A DNA stretch of 64,000 bases from Sphaerotilus microaerophilus. Lineage in GTDB: Bacteria > Pseudomonadota > Gammaproteobacteria > Burkholderiales > Burkholderiaceae_C. A program made the position numbers and the translations under genes. The stretch lies in assembly GCF_023734135.1 (NCBI RefSeq), contig NZ_AP025730.1, positions 5,704,001-5,768,000 of the forward strand. The letters run 5' to 3'. Of this stretch, positions 28,649-37,027 are shown one piece after another; the first letter of the stretch is position 1, and the number at the start of each line of letters is the position of its first letter. Below the pieces are notes generated by a model. That model was not told where the DNA came from, ran no database searches, and worked only from the letters and a program-made list of their open reading frames with translations.

Positions 28649-30214
28649 CGACCGGCCCCGGCGCCGGCGCATGGCGGGCCCCGCCAGCCAGGCGATCCCG
28701 GCCAGCGCCAGGACCCACAACGGCCACAGCCGCAGGCGGGATGCCCACCAGGCAAAGGGCGTGGTGCCGCTGCGGCCGGTGACGTCGCCTTCCAGCACGC
28801 CGCGCTGGTACGGCGCCAGCCGATGGGTGACCTGCCCGCGGTGGTCGATCACTGCCGTGGCCCCCGTATTGGTGGCCCGCAGCATCGGCCGCTGCAGCTC
28901 CAGGCTGCGCAGCCGCGAGATGTGCAGATGCTGGTCCACCGCCACCGTCTCGCCGAACCAGCCGATGTTGCTGACGTTGGCCAGCAGCGTGGGCGCCGGG
29001 TGCTCGCCGTTCCAGCGCGCAGCCAGTTCCTCGCCGAACAGATCCTCGTAGCAGATGTTCGGCGCCACCCACTCCCCATTCACCGGAAAAGATGGCGCTG
29101 CCCGCGGCCCGCGGGAGAAGTCGCCCAGCGGGATGCGCATTGCATCGACGAACCAGCGGAAGCCCGGCGGGATGAACTCGCCGAAGGGCACCAGGTGGTG
29201 CTTGTCGTAACGGTACTCGCCAGGCCGGTTGCCGACCGCGGGGGCCAGGCCGACCACCGAGTTGGTGTAGCCCGCCCCCAGGTCCCCCAGCGGCATGCCG
29301 ACCAGCGCATGGCTGCGGCCGGCAGCGAAGTGAGCGGTCAACCGGTCCCAGAACCCCTGCGGCAACTGCTCCGGCAGCAGCGGGATGGCCGTCTCCGGCG
29401 CCACCACCAGGTCGCTGCGCGCGGCGGTCAGCGCCCGCGCGTGCCAGGCCAGGGTCGCGGGCAGGCGGGTGTAGTCGAACTTCTCGTCCTGCGGCACATT
29501 GCCCTGCAGCAGCGTGACGCTCAGGCGGGTGGTGGGCATGGTGAAGTCCGGCCCGCGCCAGGCGGGCAGCAGCGTCAGCGCCAGCGCGGGGGCGAGCGCC
29601 CAGAGCCGCCGCGCACCGCGCGCCTCCAGGGCCTGCAACGCCGACCAGGCCGCGAGCGCCGCCGCCGCCGCGCCCATGCCGTAGACGCCCAGCCAGGGCG
29701 CGAGGACGGCCAGCAGCGAATCGACCTGCGCATAGCCGGCCGCCCCCCAGGGGAAGCCGGTCAACCACTGCGCCCGGGCCAGTTCGCCGGCCAGCCACAG
29801 CAGCGCCCACAGCACCACGGCACGCCAGCGAGAGGCGGGCGCCCAGGCGGCAAACGCCGCCGCACCGGCGGCCGGATACAGCGCCATCGCCGCCGCAAGC
29901 GCTGCCACGGCCACCCCCGCCAGCGCCGCCGGCAGGTGCCCGTAGCGGTGCATGCTGACGAACAGCCAGAAGAAGGTGCCCAGCATCCAGGCAAACCCGA
30001 AGGCCAGGCCGAGCGCCGCGCCGCGCCGCACGCTGGCGCCCGGGAGCACCGCGACCAGCAGCGCCAGCGCCACGACTTGCAGGCCACCCAACGGCAGCGG
30101 CGCCAGCGACAGCGCCTGCAGCGCGCCGCCCAGCACGGCCAGCGCGAACGCAGCGCCACGAGACAGGCCAAAGCCGACCAGCGGTGAGCCACCGCCCCGC
30201 GGGAACAAGGCCAC
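28634..30214 (-). CDS. lnt: Apolipoprotein N-acyltransferase
   Basis: A 526-residue inner-membrane enzyme that adds the third acyl chain to the N-terminal Cys of lipoproteins. About six N-terminal helices (to residue 220) precede a nitrilase-like periplasmic domain with the catalytic triad Glu274 (VVAPETAIPLL), Lys338 (YDKHHLVPFGEF) and Cys388 (APNICYEDLFGEE). A final helix (LWPLWVLALAGIAWLAG) is followed by an Arg-rich tail. The start is a GTG separated from the corC stop by one base, consistent with the conserved corC-lnt pair in proteobacteria. Confidence 0.96.
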   Translation of the reverse strand: MALFPRGGGSPLVGFGLSRGAAFALAVLGGALQALSLAPLPLGGLQVVALALLVAVLPGASVRRGAALGLAFGFAWMLGTFFWLFVSMHRYGHLPAALAGVAVAALAAAMALYPAAGAAAFAAWAPASRWRAVVLWALLWLAGELARAQWLTGFPWGAAGYAQVDSLLAVLAPWLGVYGMGAAAAALAAWSALQALEARGARRLWALAPALALTLLPAWRGPDFTMPTTRLSVTLLQGNVPQDEKFDYTRLPATLAWHARALTAARSDLVVAPETAIPLLPEQLPQGFWDRLTAHFAAGRSHALVGMPLGDLGAGYTNSVVGLAPAVGNRPGEYRYDKHHLVPFGEFIPPGFRWFVDAMRIPLGDFSRGPRAAPSFPVNGEWVAPNICYEDLFGEELAARWNGEHPAPTLLANVSNIGWFGETVAVDQHLHISRLRSLELQRPMLRATNTGATAVIDHRGQVTHRLAPYQRGVLEGDVTGRSGTTPFAWWASRLRLWPLWVLALAGIAWLAGPAMRRRRGRSSDQR

Positions 30215-30215
30215 T

Positions 30216-31112
30216 TCAGCCCACCGCGACCGACGGGGCCGGCGCAGGAACCCGCTGGACCCGGAACCAGCGCACCGCGCCGCCGCGCGTGAGCATCACG
30301 CTGAACGACAGCCCGCCCACCGATACCGTCTCGCCGCGCCGCGGCACCCGGCCGAGGTGGTCGGCGATCAGGCCGCCGATGGTCTCGAACTCGTCGGGCG
30401 GCAGATCCACGCCAAAGGCGGCGTTGACCGCCTCGATGGCCACATCGCCGGCCACCCGCTGGCTGCCATCGGCCAGGGTGTAGATGCCGGTCTCGCCGTC
30501 CTTGTCGTCGAACTCGTCCTCGATCTCGCCGACGATCTCCTCCAGCACGTCCTCGATCGTGATCAGGCCGGCACAGCGGCCGAACTCGTCGATGACGATC
30601 GCGAGGTGATTGCGGTTGGAGCGGAAGTCACGCAGCAGCTCATTCAAGCCCTTGGACTCGGGCACGAACACCGCCGGGCGCAGCAGGGTGCGCAGGTTCA
30701 GCTCGGGGGCGCGCTGCAGCTTGAGCAGGTCCTTGGCGAGCAGGATGCCGATCAGGTTCTCGTGGTCGCCCTCGTAGACCGGAAAGCGCGAGTGCCCGGT
30801 CTCGATGACCAGCGCCAGCAGCTCGTCATAGGGCGCCGCAATGTCCAGCAGGTCCATGCGGGGCGCTGCCACCATCGCATCGCCGGCGGTGAGGTCGGCC
30901 ATGCGGATCACGCCTTCGAGCATCGAGCGCGACTCGGGATCGATCAGCTCGCGCTCCTCGGCGTCGGCCAGGGTCTCGATCAGCTCGTCGGTGGAGTCCG
31001 GTCCGGGTGACAGGAACTCGCGCACCCGCTCCAGCAGGCTGCGACGATCCCCCGCGTGGGCACGTGCGCCCTCACGCAGGTGGCGGGCAGTGGATTGAGG
31101 AGGTTCGGACAC
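30216..31112 (-). CDS. corC: CorC/HlyC family protein, Mg2+/Co2+ efflux
   Basis: A 298-residue protein. An acidic N-terminal part (ELIETLADAEERELIDPESRSMLEGV) is followed by two CBS domains (about residues 70-130 and 135-190; SRFPVYEGDHENLIGILLAKDLL and VIDEFGRCAGLITIEDVLEEIVGEIEDE) and a C-terminal CorC_HlyC domain (GDVAIEAVNAAFGVDLP...FETIGGLI). It has no DUF21 membrane domain, matching the soluble CorC class encoded upstream of lnt. It has been linked to CorA-dependent magnesium and cobalt efflux. A GTG start is proposed because it gives the usual MSEPPQS-like N-terminus; the ribosome site is weak. Confidence 0.9.
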   Translation of the reverse strand: MSEPPQSTARHLREGARAHAGDRRSLLERVREFLSPGPDSTDELIETLADAEERELIDPESRSMLEGVIRMADLTAGDAMVAAPRMDLLDIAAPYDELLALVIETGHSRFPVYEGDHENLIGILLAKDLLKLQRAPELNLRTLLRPAVFVPESKGLNELLRDFRSNRNHLAIVIDEFGRCAGLITIEDVLEEIVGEIEDEFDDKDGETGIYTLADGSQRVAGDVAIEAVNAAFGVDLPPDEFETIGGLIADHLGRVPRRGETVSVGGLSFSVMLTRGGAVRWFRVQRVPAPAPSVAVG

Positions 31113-31303
31113 AGGACGTGCCAAAGTGAAGATGCAACAAGAATAACTGATGCCGATGACGGATTGGCACCCGCCGCCCCTGCGCTCACGCCCGCCCTGC
31201 AACCGGCGCCAGGGAGTGGTCCAATGCAGGCTGTCCGCCGCCCGCCGCCCCCTTTTGGCAGGCAGGCGGGGCCGCCCTCCCCCAGAGACCCCAGAGAGTT
31301 TCC

Positions 31304-32383
31304 ATGTCCACTGGCCTGATTCCCGCCACCATCCTCACCGGCTTCCTCGGCTCCGGCAAGACGACCCTGCTCAAGCGCGTGCTCAGCGAGGCGCACGGCC
31401 AGAAGATCGCCGTGATCGAGAACGAGTTCGGCGAAGAGAACATCGACACCGACATCCTGGTCTCCGAGACGAAGGAGCAGATCATCCAGATGAGCAACGG
31501 CTGCATCTGCTGCACCATCCGCGAGGACCTGCGCCAGACGCTGGCCGACCTGGCGCTGCGCCGCCGCAAGGGCGAGCTGGATTTCGAGCGCGTCGTCATC
31601 GAGACCACCGGCCTGGCCGACCCCGGCCCGGTGGCGCAGACCTTCTTCATGGACGACGAGGTGGCCGAGGCCTTCCTGCTCGACTCCATCCTGACCCTGG
31701 TGGACGCCAAGCACGCCGAGCAGCAGCTCGACGACCGCCAGGAGGCGCGCCGCCAGGTGGGCTTTGCGGACCAGATCTTCCTGAGCAAGACCGACCTGGT
31801 CGACGAGGCCGCCGTCGAGGCGCTGTCGCACCGCCTCAAGCACATGAACCCGCGCGCGCCCCAGCAGCGTGTGCACTTCGGCGAGGTGCCGATCGCCCAG
31901 GTGTTCGACCTGCGCGGCTTCAACCTCAATGCCAAGCTGGAAATCGACCCGGACTTCCTGGCCGCCGCCGACGACCACGGGCACAACCATGGTCATGACC
32001 ATGCCGATGACCACGATCACGGCCATGACCACCACGATCACGGGCCGGGAGAACCCTGCAACCACCCGCATCACCACCACCACGACGATGACGTGAAGTC
32101 CTTCGTCTTCCGTGCCGAGCGGCCCTTCAACCCGGCCAAGCTGGAGGACTTCCTCGGCTCGGTGGTGCAGATCTACGGCCCGCGCATGCTGCGCTACAAG
32201 GGTGTGCTGTACATGCAGGGAACGGAGCGCAAGGTGATCTTCCAGGGTGTGCACCAACTCATGGGCAGCGACCTGGGCCCTCAGTGGAACAAGGACGAAC
32301 TCCGCCAGAGCCGCATGGTCTTCATCGGCATCGACCTGCCGCGCGAGGTCTTCCAGCAAGGTCTGGACCACTGCCTGGCGTGA
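31304..32383 (+). CDS. CobW/COG0523 family GTPase, metal chaperone-like
   Basis: A 359-residue GTP-binding protein. The P-loop is GFLGSGKT (residues 13-20), followed by IENEFGEENIDTD and the metal-binding GCICC motif (Cys67, 69, 70). SKTDLVD is the guanine-specificity element. Between the GTPase and the C-terminal CobW_C domain is a long His/Asp-rich stretch (about residues 223-263), a probable zinc or nickel store. COG0523 proteins insert metal into target enzymes. It lies 221 bp upstream of dksA on the same strand. No Zur box was identified. Confidence 0.93.
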   Translation: MSTGLIPATILTGFLGSGKTTLLKRVLSEAHGQKIAVIENEFGEENIDTDILVSETKEQIIQMSNGCICCTIREDLRQTLADLALRRRKGELDFERVVIETTGLADPGPVAQTFFMDDEVAEAFLLDSILTLVDAKHAEQQLDDRQEARRQVGFADQIFLSKTDLVDEAAVEALSHRLKHMNPRAPQQRVHFGEVPIAQVFDLRGFNLNAKLEIDPDFLAAADDHGHNHGHDHADDHDHGHDHHDHGPGEPCNHPHHHHHDDDVKSFVFRAERPFNPAKLEDFLGSVVQIYGPRMLRYKGVLYMQGTERKVIFQGVHQLMGSDLGPQWNKDELRQSRMVFIGIDLPREVFQQGLDHCLA

Positions 32384-32444
32384 AGGCCGACACGGCCTCG
32401 CTTTGACCCGGGATCACCCCCCCACGCCACCGGCGTGACATGGC

Positions 32445-32450
32445 TACAAT
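32445..32450 (+). promoter_or_regulatory. Candidate -10 element for dksA
   Basis: TACAAT at 32445-32450, five of six matches to TATAAT, 154 bp upstream of the dksA start and 62 bp after the CobW stop. No good -35 lies at the standard distance, so it is a weak candidate for an independent dksA promoter. Confidence 0.3.
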
Positions 32451-32603
32451 CCGCGCGCCCAAACCGGCCCAAGCCGGCCGCAGGGCAATCCAGGTCCATA
32501 ACAATACCCAGGCCCGCCCGCCACGGCGGCGAGGCTCCTTGCGGCAGCGCGATGGTCCAGCTCCGAGCGCGTCCCTACTGAAGTCAGCCAATCGAGTCGC
32601 CCC

Positions 32604-33092
32604 ATGCCACAGACCGCCACCCCCCGCTCGCTGCCCACGGCCGACCCGAAGCTCGCCAATGCCTGGAAGACCAAGTCCGGCAGCGAGCTGACCGAGAGTG
32701 AACTGCTGTCCATGCCCGACAGCGAGTACATGAACGACAAGCAGCTCGAATTCTTCCGCACCTGCCTGATGAAGCAGAAGGACGACCTGCTGTCCAACGC
32801 CGGCGAGACGACCGAGCACCTGCGCGAAGACACCTCCATCGTCCCCGATCCGGCCGACCGCGCCACCATCGAGGAAGAGCACGCGCTGGAGCTGCGCACC
32901 CGAGACCGCGAACGCAAGCTGCTCAAGAAGATCTCGCAGGCCATCTCCCGCATCGATTCCGGTGACTATGGTTACTGCGATGAAACAGGTGAGCCCATCG
33001 GTTTGCGCCGTCTGCTGGCCCGCCCCACCGCTACACTGTCACTCGAAGCGCAGCAGCGCCGCGAACTCAAGCAAAAACTCTTCGGGGACTGA
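32604..33092 (+). CDS. dksA: RNA polymerase-binding transcription factor DksA, zinc-free type
   Basis: A 162-residue protein that enters the RNA polymerase secondary channel and, with ppGpp, controls rRNA and amino-acid promoters. The coiled-coil tip has the DxxDxA motif DPADRA (residues 82-87) needed for activity. The C-terminal finger region reads YGYCDETGEPIGLRRLLARP then TATLSLEAQQRREL. Of the four cysteines of classical DksA only Cys125 remains; Thr128, Ser146 and Ala149 fill the other places. This is common in alpha- and betaproteobacteria and means the fold does not use zinc. The start at 32604 gives an extended N-terminus usual for Burkholderiales. Confidence 0.94.
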   Translation: MPQTATPRSLPTADPKLANAWKTKSGSELTESELLSMPDSEYMNDKQLEFFRTCLMKQKDDLLSNAGETTEHLREDTSIVPDPADRATIEEEHALELRTRDRERKLLKKISQAISRIDSGDYGYCDETGEPIGLRRLLARPTATLSLEAQQRRELKQKLFGD

Positions 33093-33139
33093 GCCGCAGC
33101 CGGTCGTTACACCCGTGGCCTCCGGCACCGCTCCACACC

Positions 33140-34903
33140 ATGTCTGAATCCAAGGATCCACCCAAGAGCGGCTTCTTTCGCAAGGTGGTGCGCTTTGCGC
33201 TCAACCCCACCACCGACTGGGCGGACCTGAACAACCCGAGCTCGGAGCAGCACGAGGACGACGCCGCGCGCTCCGAGATCAAGGCGATGATCGAGCGCAA
33301 GCGGCGCAACGACTTCGTGCGCAAGCGCGAATTCGACATGCTGCGCAAGATCCGCCGCGAGGGGCTGACCGGCGACGGTCTGGCCGGGCTCGAAGGCCTG
33401 TCGCACCTGGATGACTCCGAGGTCCGCATCAACGATGGCGGCGCCCGGGCAGACAACGGCGTCAAGGACAAGATCGACGCGATCGAGCGGCAGATGGTGG
33501 GCGAGTCGGCCTCGATGCCGGCGCGTCGCGGTGCGGCGGTGATGCGCTCGGTGACCCCCTCGCTGTCGGACTCCTTCTTCTCCGCTACCACCGCACCGCA
33601 GGTGATGGCCACCTCGCCGGTGCTGACCGACGCCTTCAAGCCCACTACGCCGATGCAGCTGGAGCCGGCGATGCTGGCCTCGCCGCCCCCGGCCGCGCAG
33701 ACCCGCTCGGGTACGCCCTCCGACATGATGGGCAAGGGCGTCTCCGCGATGTCGCCGCTGCATGGCAGCAGCGAGGATCCATCCAACGCCTTCGCCTTCG
33801 AGGTCAACGAGCTGGCCCACGACGCCGAGCTCGACGAGGCGGTGATCGCCTTCGCCAACGCCGACTTCGACCAGTGCGAGCGCGTGCTGCAGGACTTGGT
33901 GCACCCCGGCGGGCTGCGCTCCCACCATTCGGAAACCTGGCTGGCGCTGTTCGACCTCTACCGCGCCACGGGCCAGCAGCAGAAGTTCGAGACGCTGGCG
34001 ATGGACTACCTCCAACGCTTCGGCTGGTCCGCTCCCCAGTGGTACTCGCTGCCGCGCATGGTCGCCGAGCAGGCCGCCCAGGACCGCCCGCGCAGCAAGG
34101 CGCCCCGGACCACCCCGCAGATCGACGCCACCGTCGGCTGGGTCGCGCCGGAACGGCTCGACGCCGACGGCATCGCGCAGCTGCGCTCGCAACTGCTGCA
34201 GCTGCCGCTGCCCTGGGTGCTGGACTGGCGCCAGGTGCGCCGCATCGACGCCCAGGCCTGCACCGCGCTGACCCGGCTGCTGCACGAGTGGGCCGACCAG
34301 CCGGTGGAGATGCACTGGATCGGCGGCGAGCGCTTCTTCCAGATCCTTGCAGATGCCGCCCCGGCGGGCATGCGCGATGCCGACCCCGCCTACTGGATGC
34401 TGCGCCTGGAGGCCCTGCGCCTGGCGAACCGGGCCCCGGAGTTCGACCAGACCGCGATCGACTACTGCATGACCTACGAGGTGTCGCCGCCATCGTGGGC
34501 CCCGGCACGCTGTGCCCTGAACATGGCCAGCACCTCCGGCGTGACGATTGCGCACCCGACCCACACGGCCGACGTCTCGACCGGCTTCATGGAGTCCGAG
34601 CCGCTCGACGAGGGCTCGCCGGCGGTGGCCAACGTCGAACTCAACGGCCAGCTGGTGGGTGACATCAGCGCGCTGCTGAAGGAACTCGAAGCCCAGATCG
34701 GCTCGGCCAGCCTGATCAACGTGTCCTGCGGCCGGCTGATCCGCGTCGACTTCATCGCCGCCGGTGACCTGCTGAACTGGGTGCTGCTGCGGCGCGGCGA
34801 GAACCGCTCGGTGAGCTTCATCGACGCCCACCGGTTGGTCGCGCTGTTCTGCGGCGCCATGGGCATCAACGAGCACGCCCGCGTCACCGTGCGCAACGTC
34901 TGA
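33140..34903 (+). CDS. Large cytoplasmic protein with C-terminal STAS-like domain
   Basis: A 587-residue protein without signal peptide. Residues 1-110 are charged (GFFRKVVRFALNPTTDWADL, then EIKAMIERKRRNDFVRKREFD). A low-complexity Ala/Pro/Ser linker runs to about 220. A helical TPR-like unit follows (DAELDEAVIAFANADFDQCERVLQDLV, ETWLALFDLYRATGQQQKFETLAMDYLQRFGW). Then come STAS-like segments (LPWVLDWRQVRRIDAQACTALTRLLHEWAD, and at the end ASLINVSCGRLIRVDFIAAGDLLNWV). STAS domains relay regulatory signals in anti-sigma antagonist systems and transporters. I recognise it as a Burkholderiales protein placed near dksA and hslVU, but its function is unknown. It begins 48 bp after dksA. Confidence 0.75.
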   Translation: MSESKDPPKSGFFRKVVRFALNPTTDWADLNNPSSEQHEDDAARSEIKAMIERKRRNDFVRKREFDMLRKIRREGLTGDGLAGLEGLSHLDDSEVRINDGGARADNGVKDKIDAIERQMVGESASMPARRGAAVMRSVTPSLSDSFFSATTAPQVMATSPVLTDAFKPTTPMQLEPAMLASPPPAAQTRSGTPSDMMGKGVSAMSPLHGSSEDPSNAFAFEVNELAHDAELDEAVIAFANADFDQCERVLQDLVHPGGLRSHHSETWLALFDLYRATGQQQKFETLAMDYLQRFGWSAPQWYSLPRMVAEQAAQDRPRSKAPRTTPQIDATVGWVAPERLDADGIAQLRSQLLQLPLPWVLDWRQVRRIDAQACTALTRLLHEWADQPVEMHWIGGERFFQILADAAPAGMRDADPAYWMLRLEALRLANRAPEFDQTAIDYCMTYEVSPPSWAPARCALNMASTSGVTIAHPTHTADVSTGFMESEPLDEGSPAVANVELNGQLVGDISALLKELEAQIGSASLINVSCGRLIRVDFIAAGDLLNWVLLRRGENRSVSFIDAHRLVALFCGAMGINEHARVTVRNV

Positions 34904-34979
34904 CCCGCGGCGGGCGCAACGAGGGCGACCGCCCGCTGCGCCGCCGCCCCTTCCCGCGCAATCAAGTCTTCAAGTCCGG

Positions 34980-35001
34980 GCACCGTCACGTTTCACGGTG
35001 C
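34980..35001. terminator. Hairpin upstream of hslV
   Basis: A 7-bp perfect stem GCACCGT (34980-34986) and ACGGTGC (34995-35001), 8-nt loop, followed by TTGTG. It could weakly terminate the STAS-protein transcript before hslV. Confidence 0.3.
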
Positions 35002-35037
35002 TTGTGATGGCCCCTTCCATCCCCAGATCCAAGCTCC

Positions 35038-35574
35038 ATGGAATCCTTTCACGGCACCACCATCGTCAGCGTGCGGCGCGGCGACCGGGTGGCGATCGGC
35101 GGCGACGGCCAGGTCACGCTGGGCAACATCGTCGTCAAGTCCACCGCGCGCAAGGTACGGCGCCTGTACCGTGACCAGGTGCTGGCCGGCTTTGCCGGTG
35201 CGACGGCCGACGCCTTCACGCTGTTCGAGCGCTTCGAGTCCAAGCTGGAGAAGCACCAGGGCCACCTGGTGCGCGCGGCGGTGGAGCTGACGCGCGACTG
35301 GCGCACCGACCGCGTGCTGCGCCGGCTGGAGGCCATGCTGGCCGTGGCCGACCGCAGCGCCTCGCTGATCATCACCGGCAACGGCGACGTGCTGGAACCC
35401 GAGCAGGGCATCGTCGCGATCGGCTCCGGCGGCGCCTACGCCCAGGCCGCGGCGCGGGCCCTGCTGCTGCACACCGAGATGGCACCGGCCGAGGTGGTCA
35501 AGCGCTCACTGGAGATCGCCGGCGACCTGTGCATCTACACCAACCAGTCCCACACCATCGAAACGCTGGATTGA
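35038..35574 (+). CDS. hslV: ATP-dependent protease subunit HslV
   Basis: A 178-residue proteasome-like threonine protease. The short propeptide MESFHG is removed to expose the catalytic Thr of [23 protein letters not shown]. Other family segments are [51 protein letters not shown] and [14 protein letters not shown] near the C-terminus, which docks into HslU. HslV forms a dodecamer that degrades unfolded or regulatory proteins after heat shock. hslU begins 2 bp after its stop. Confidence 0.98.
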   Translation: MESFHGTTIVSVRRGDRVAIGGDGQVTLGNIVVKSTARKVRRLYRDQVLAGFAGATADAFTLFERFESKLEKHQGHLVRAAVELTRDWRTDRVLRRLEAMLAVADRSASLIITGNGDVLEPEQGIVAIGSGGAYAQAAARALLLHTEMAPAEVVKRSLEIAGDLCIYTNQSHTIETLD

Positions 35575-35576
35575 GC

Positions 35577-36935
35577 ATGAGTTCCATGACGCCCCAGGAG
35601 ATCGTCTCCGAACTCGACCGCCACATCGTCGGCCAGAAGGATGCCAAGCGCGCCGTGGCGATTGCGCTGCGCAATCGCTGGCGGCGCCAGCAGGTCGATG
35701 AGAAGCTGCGCCACGAGATCACGCCGAAGAACATCCTGATGATCGGCCCCACCGGCGTGGGCAAGACCGAGATCGCCCGCCGCCTGGCGCGGCTGGCCGA
35801 CGCACCCTTCATCAAGGTCGAGGCGACCAAGTTCACCGAGGTGGGCTATGTCGGCAAGGACGTGGACACCATCATCCGCGACCTGGTCGACAGCGCCGTC
35901 AAGCAGGAGCGCGAACGCCAGGTCGTCCTGATGCGCACCCGTGCCGAGGATGCCGCCGAGGACCGTGTCCTCGACGCTCTGGTGCCGCGCCCACGCAGCG
36001 AGTTCGGCTTTGCCGACGGCAGCAGCTCCGGCAGCGGCGGCGCGGGAAGCGCTGGCGAGGGCGCCGCCCGCCAGGTGATGCGCAAGCGCCTGCGCGAGGG
36101 CACGCTGGACGACAAGGAGATCGAGATCGAGGTCGCCGAGGCCAAGCCCACGCTGGAGGTCATGGGCCCGGCGGGCATGGAGGAGATGGCCGAGCAGCTG
36201 CGCGGCATGTTCTCCCAGCTGGGCCAGGGCAAGCGCAAGACGCGCAAGATGACCATCGCCGAGGCGCGCAAGCTGCTCATCGACGAAGAGGCCCAACGGC
36301 TGGTCAATGAGGATGAGATCAAAACCCGCGCGCTGCACAACGCCGAGCAGAACGGCATTGTCTTCATCGACGAGATCGACAAGGTGGCCAGCCGCTCGGA
36401 TGCCCAGGGCGCCGACGTCTCCCGCCAGGGCGTGCAGCGCGACCTGCTGCCACTGGTGGAGGGCACCACCGTCAGCACCAAGTACGGCATGGTGAAGACG
36501 GACCACATCCTCTTCATCGCCTCGGGCGCCTTTCACCTGGCCAAGCCCAGCGACCTGATCCCGGAGCTGCAGGGGCGCTTTCCGATCCGCGTCGAGCTGG
36601 GCTCTTTGTCGGTCGATGACTTCGAGGCCATCCTGACCAGCACCCACGCCAGCCTGCTCAAGCAGTACCAGGCCCTGCTGGCCACCGAGGGTCTGACGCT
36701 GTCCTTCGCGCCCGAGGCGGTGCGGCGCCTGGCCGAGATCGCCCACGCGGTCAACGAACGGACCGAGAACATCGGCGCTCGGCGGCTTGCCACCGTGATG
36801 GAGCGCCTGCTCGACGAGATCTCCTTCGACGCCCCGCGGCGCAGCGGCGAAACCATCGTCATCGACGCGGCCCTGGTCGACAGCCGGCTGGCCAGTCTGG
36901 CAGCCAACGAGGACCTCTCGCGCTTCATCCTCTGA
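35577..36935 (+). CDS. hslU: ATP-dependent protease ATPase subunit HslU
   Basis: A 452-residue AAA+ unfoldase. The start [20 protein letters not shown] at 35577 is the conserved N-terminus and lies 2 bp after hslV. Walker A is [15 protein letters not shown] and Walker B is [14 protein letters not shown]. The I-domain (residues about 110-230, with a Gly/Ser-rich insert [15 protein letters not shown]) grips substrates. Sensor-2 is in [15 protein letters not shown], and the C-terminal tail [10 protein letters not shown] inserts into HslV pockets. The length is normal. Confidence 0.98.
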   Translation: MSSMTPQEIVSELDRHIVGQKDAKRAVAIALRNRWRRQQVDEKLRHEITPKNILMIGPTGVGKTEIARRLARLADAPFIKVEATKFTEVGYVGKDVDTIIRDLVDSAVKQERERQVVLMRTRAEDAAEDRVLDALVPRPRSEFGFADGSSSGSGGAGSAGEGAARQVMRKRLREGTLDDKEIEIEVAEAKPTLEVMGPAGMEEMAEQLRGMFSQLGQGKRKTRKMTIAEARKLLIDEEAQRLVNEDEIKTRALHNAEQNGIVFIDEIDKVASRSDAQGADVSRQGVQRDLLPLVEGTTVSTKYGMVKTDHILFIASGAFHLAKPSDLIPELQGRFPIRVELGSLSVDDFEAILTSTHASLLKQYQALLATEGLTLSFAPEAVRRLAEIAHAVNERTENIGARRLATVMERLLDEISFDAPRRSGETIVIDAALVDSRLASLAANEDLSRFIL

Positions 36936-36936
36936 C

Positions 36937-36962
36937 CCACCCCCCCTCGCTCAGGGGGGTGG
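36937..36962. terminator. Strong hairpin after hslU
   Basis: A 9-bp perfect GC-rich stem CCACCCCCC (36937-36945) and GGGGGGTGG (36954-36962) with an 8-nt loop, starting 2 bp after the hslU stop. No T run follows, so it may act with Rho or stabilise the message. Confidence 0.5.
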
Positions 36963-37027
36963 TACAGACACGTGGCAGCAAAGGCCGCTGCCTATCATGG
37001 CCGGCTGGTGCCCCTCGCCCCCTCTTC

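Noticed and set aside
31970..32095. His/Asp codon repeats in the CobW gene as a possible DNA repeat or CRISPR
   Set aside because: The repeats (cat/gac codons) encode the His-rich metal-binding loop typical of this protein family; unit lengths and spacing do not fit a CRISPR.
35001..35028. Possible heat-shock (sigma-32) promoter before hslV: CTTGTG, 14 bp, CCCCAGAT
   Set aside because: The match is suggestive, but the start of transcription would fall only a few bases before the ATG, leaving no ribosome site, and the -35 half is imperfect.
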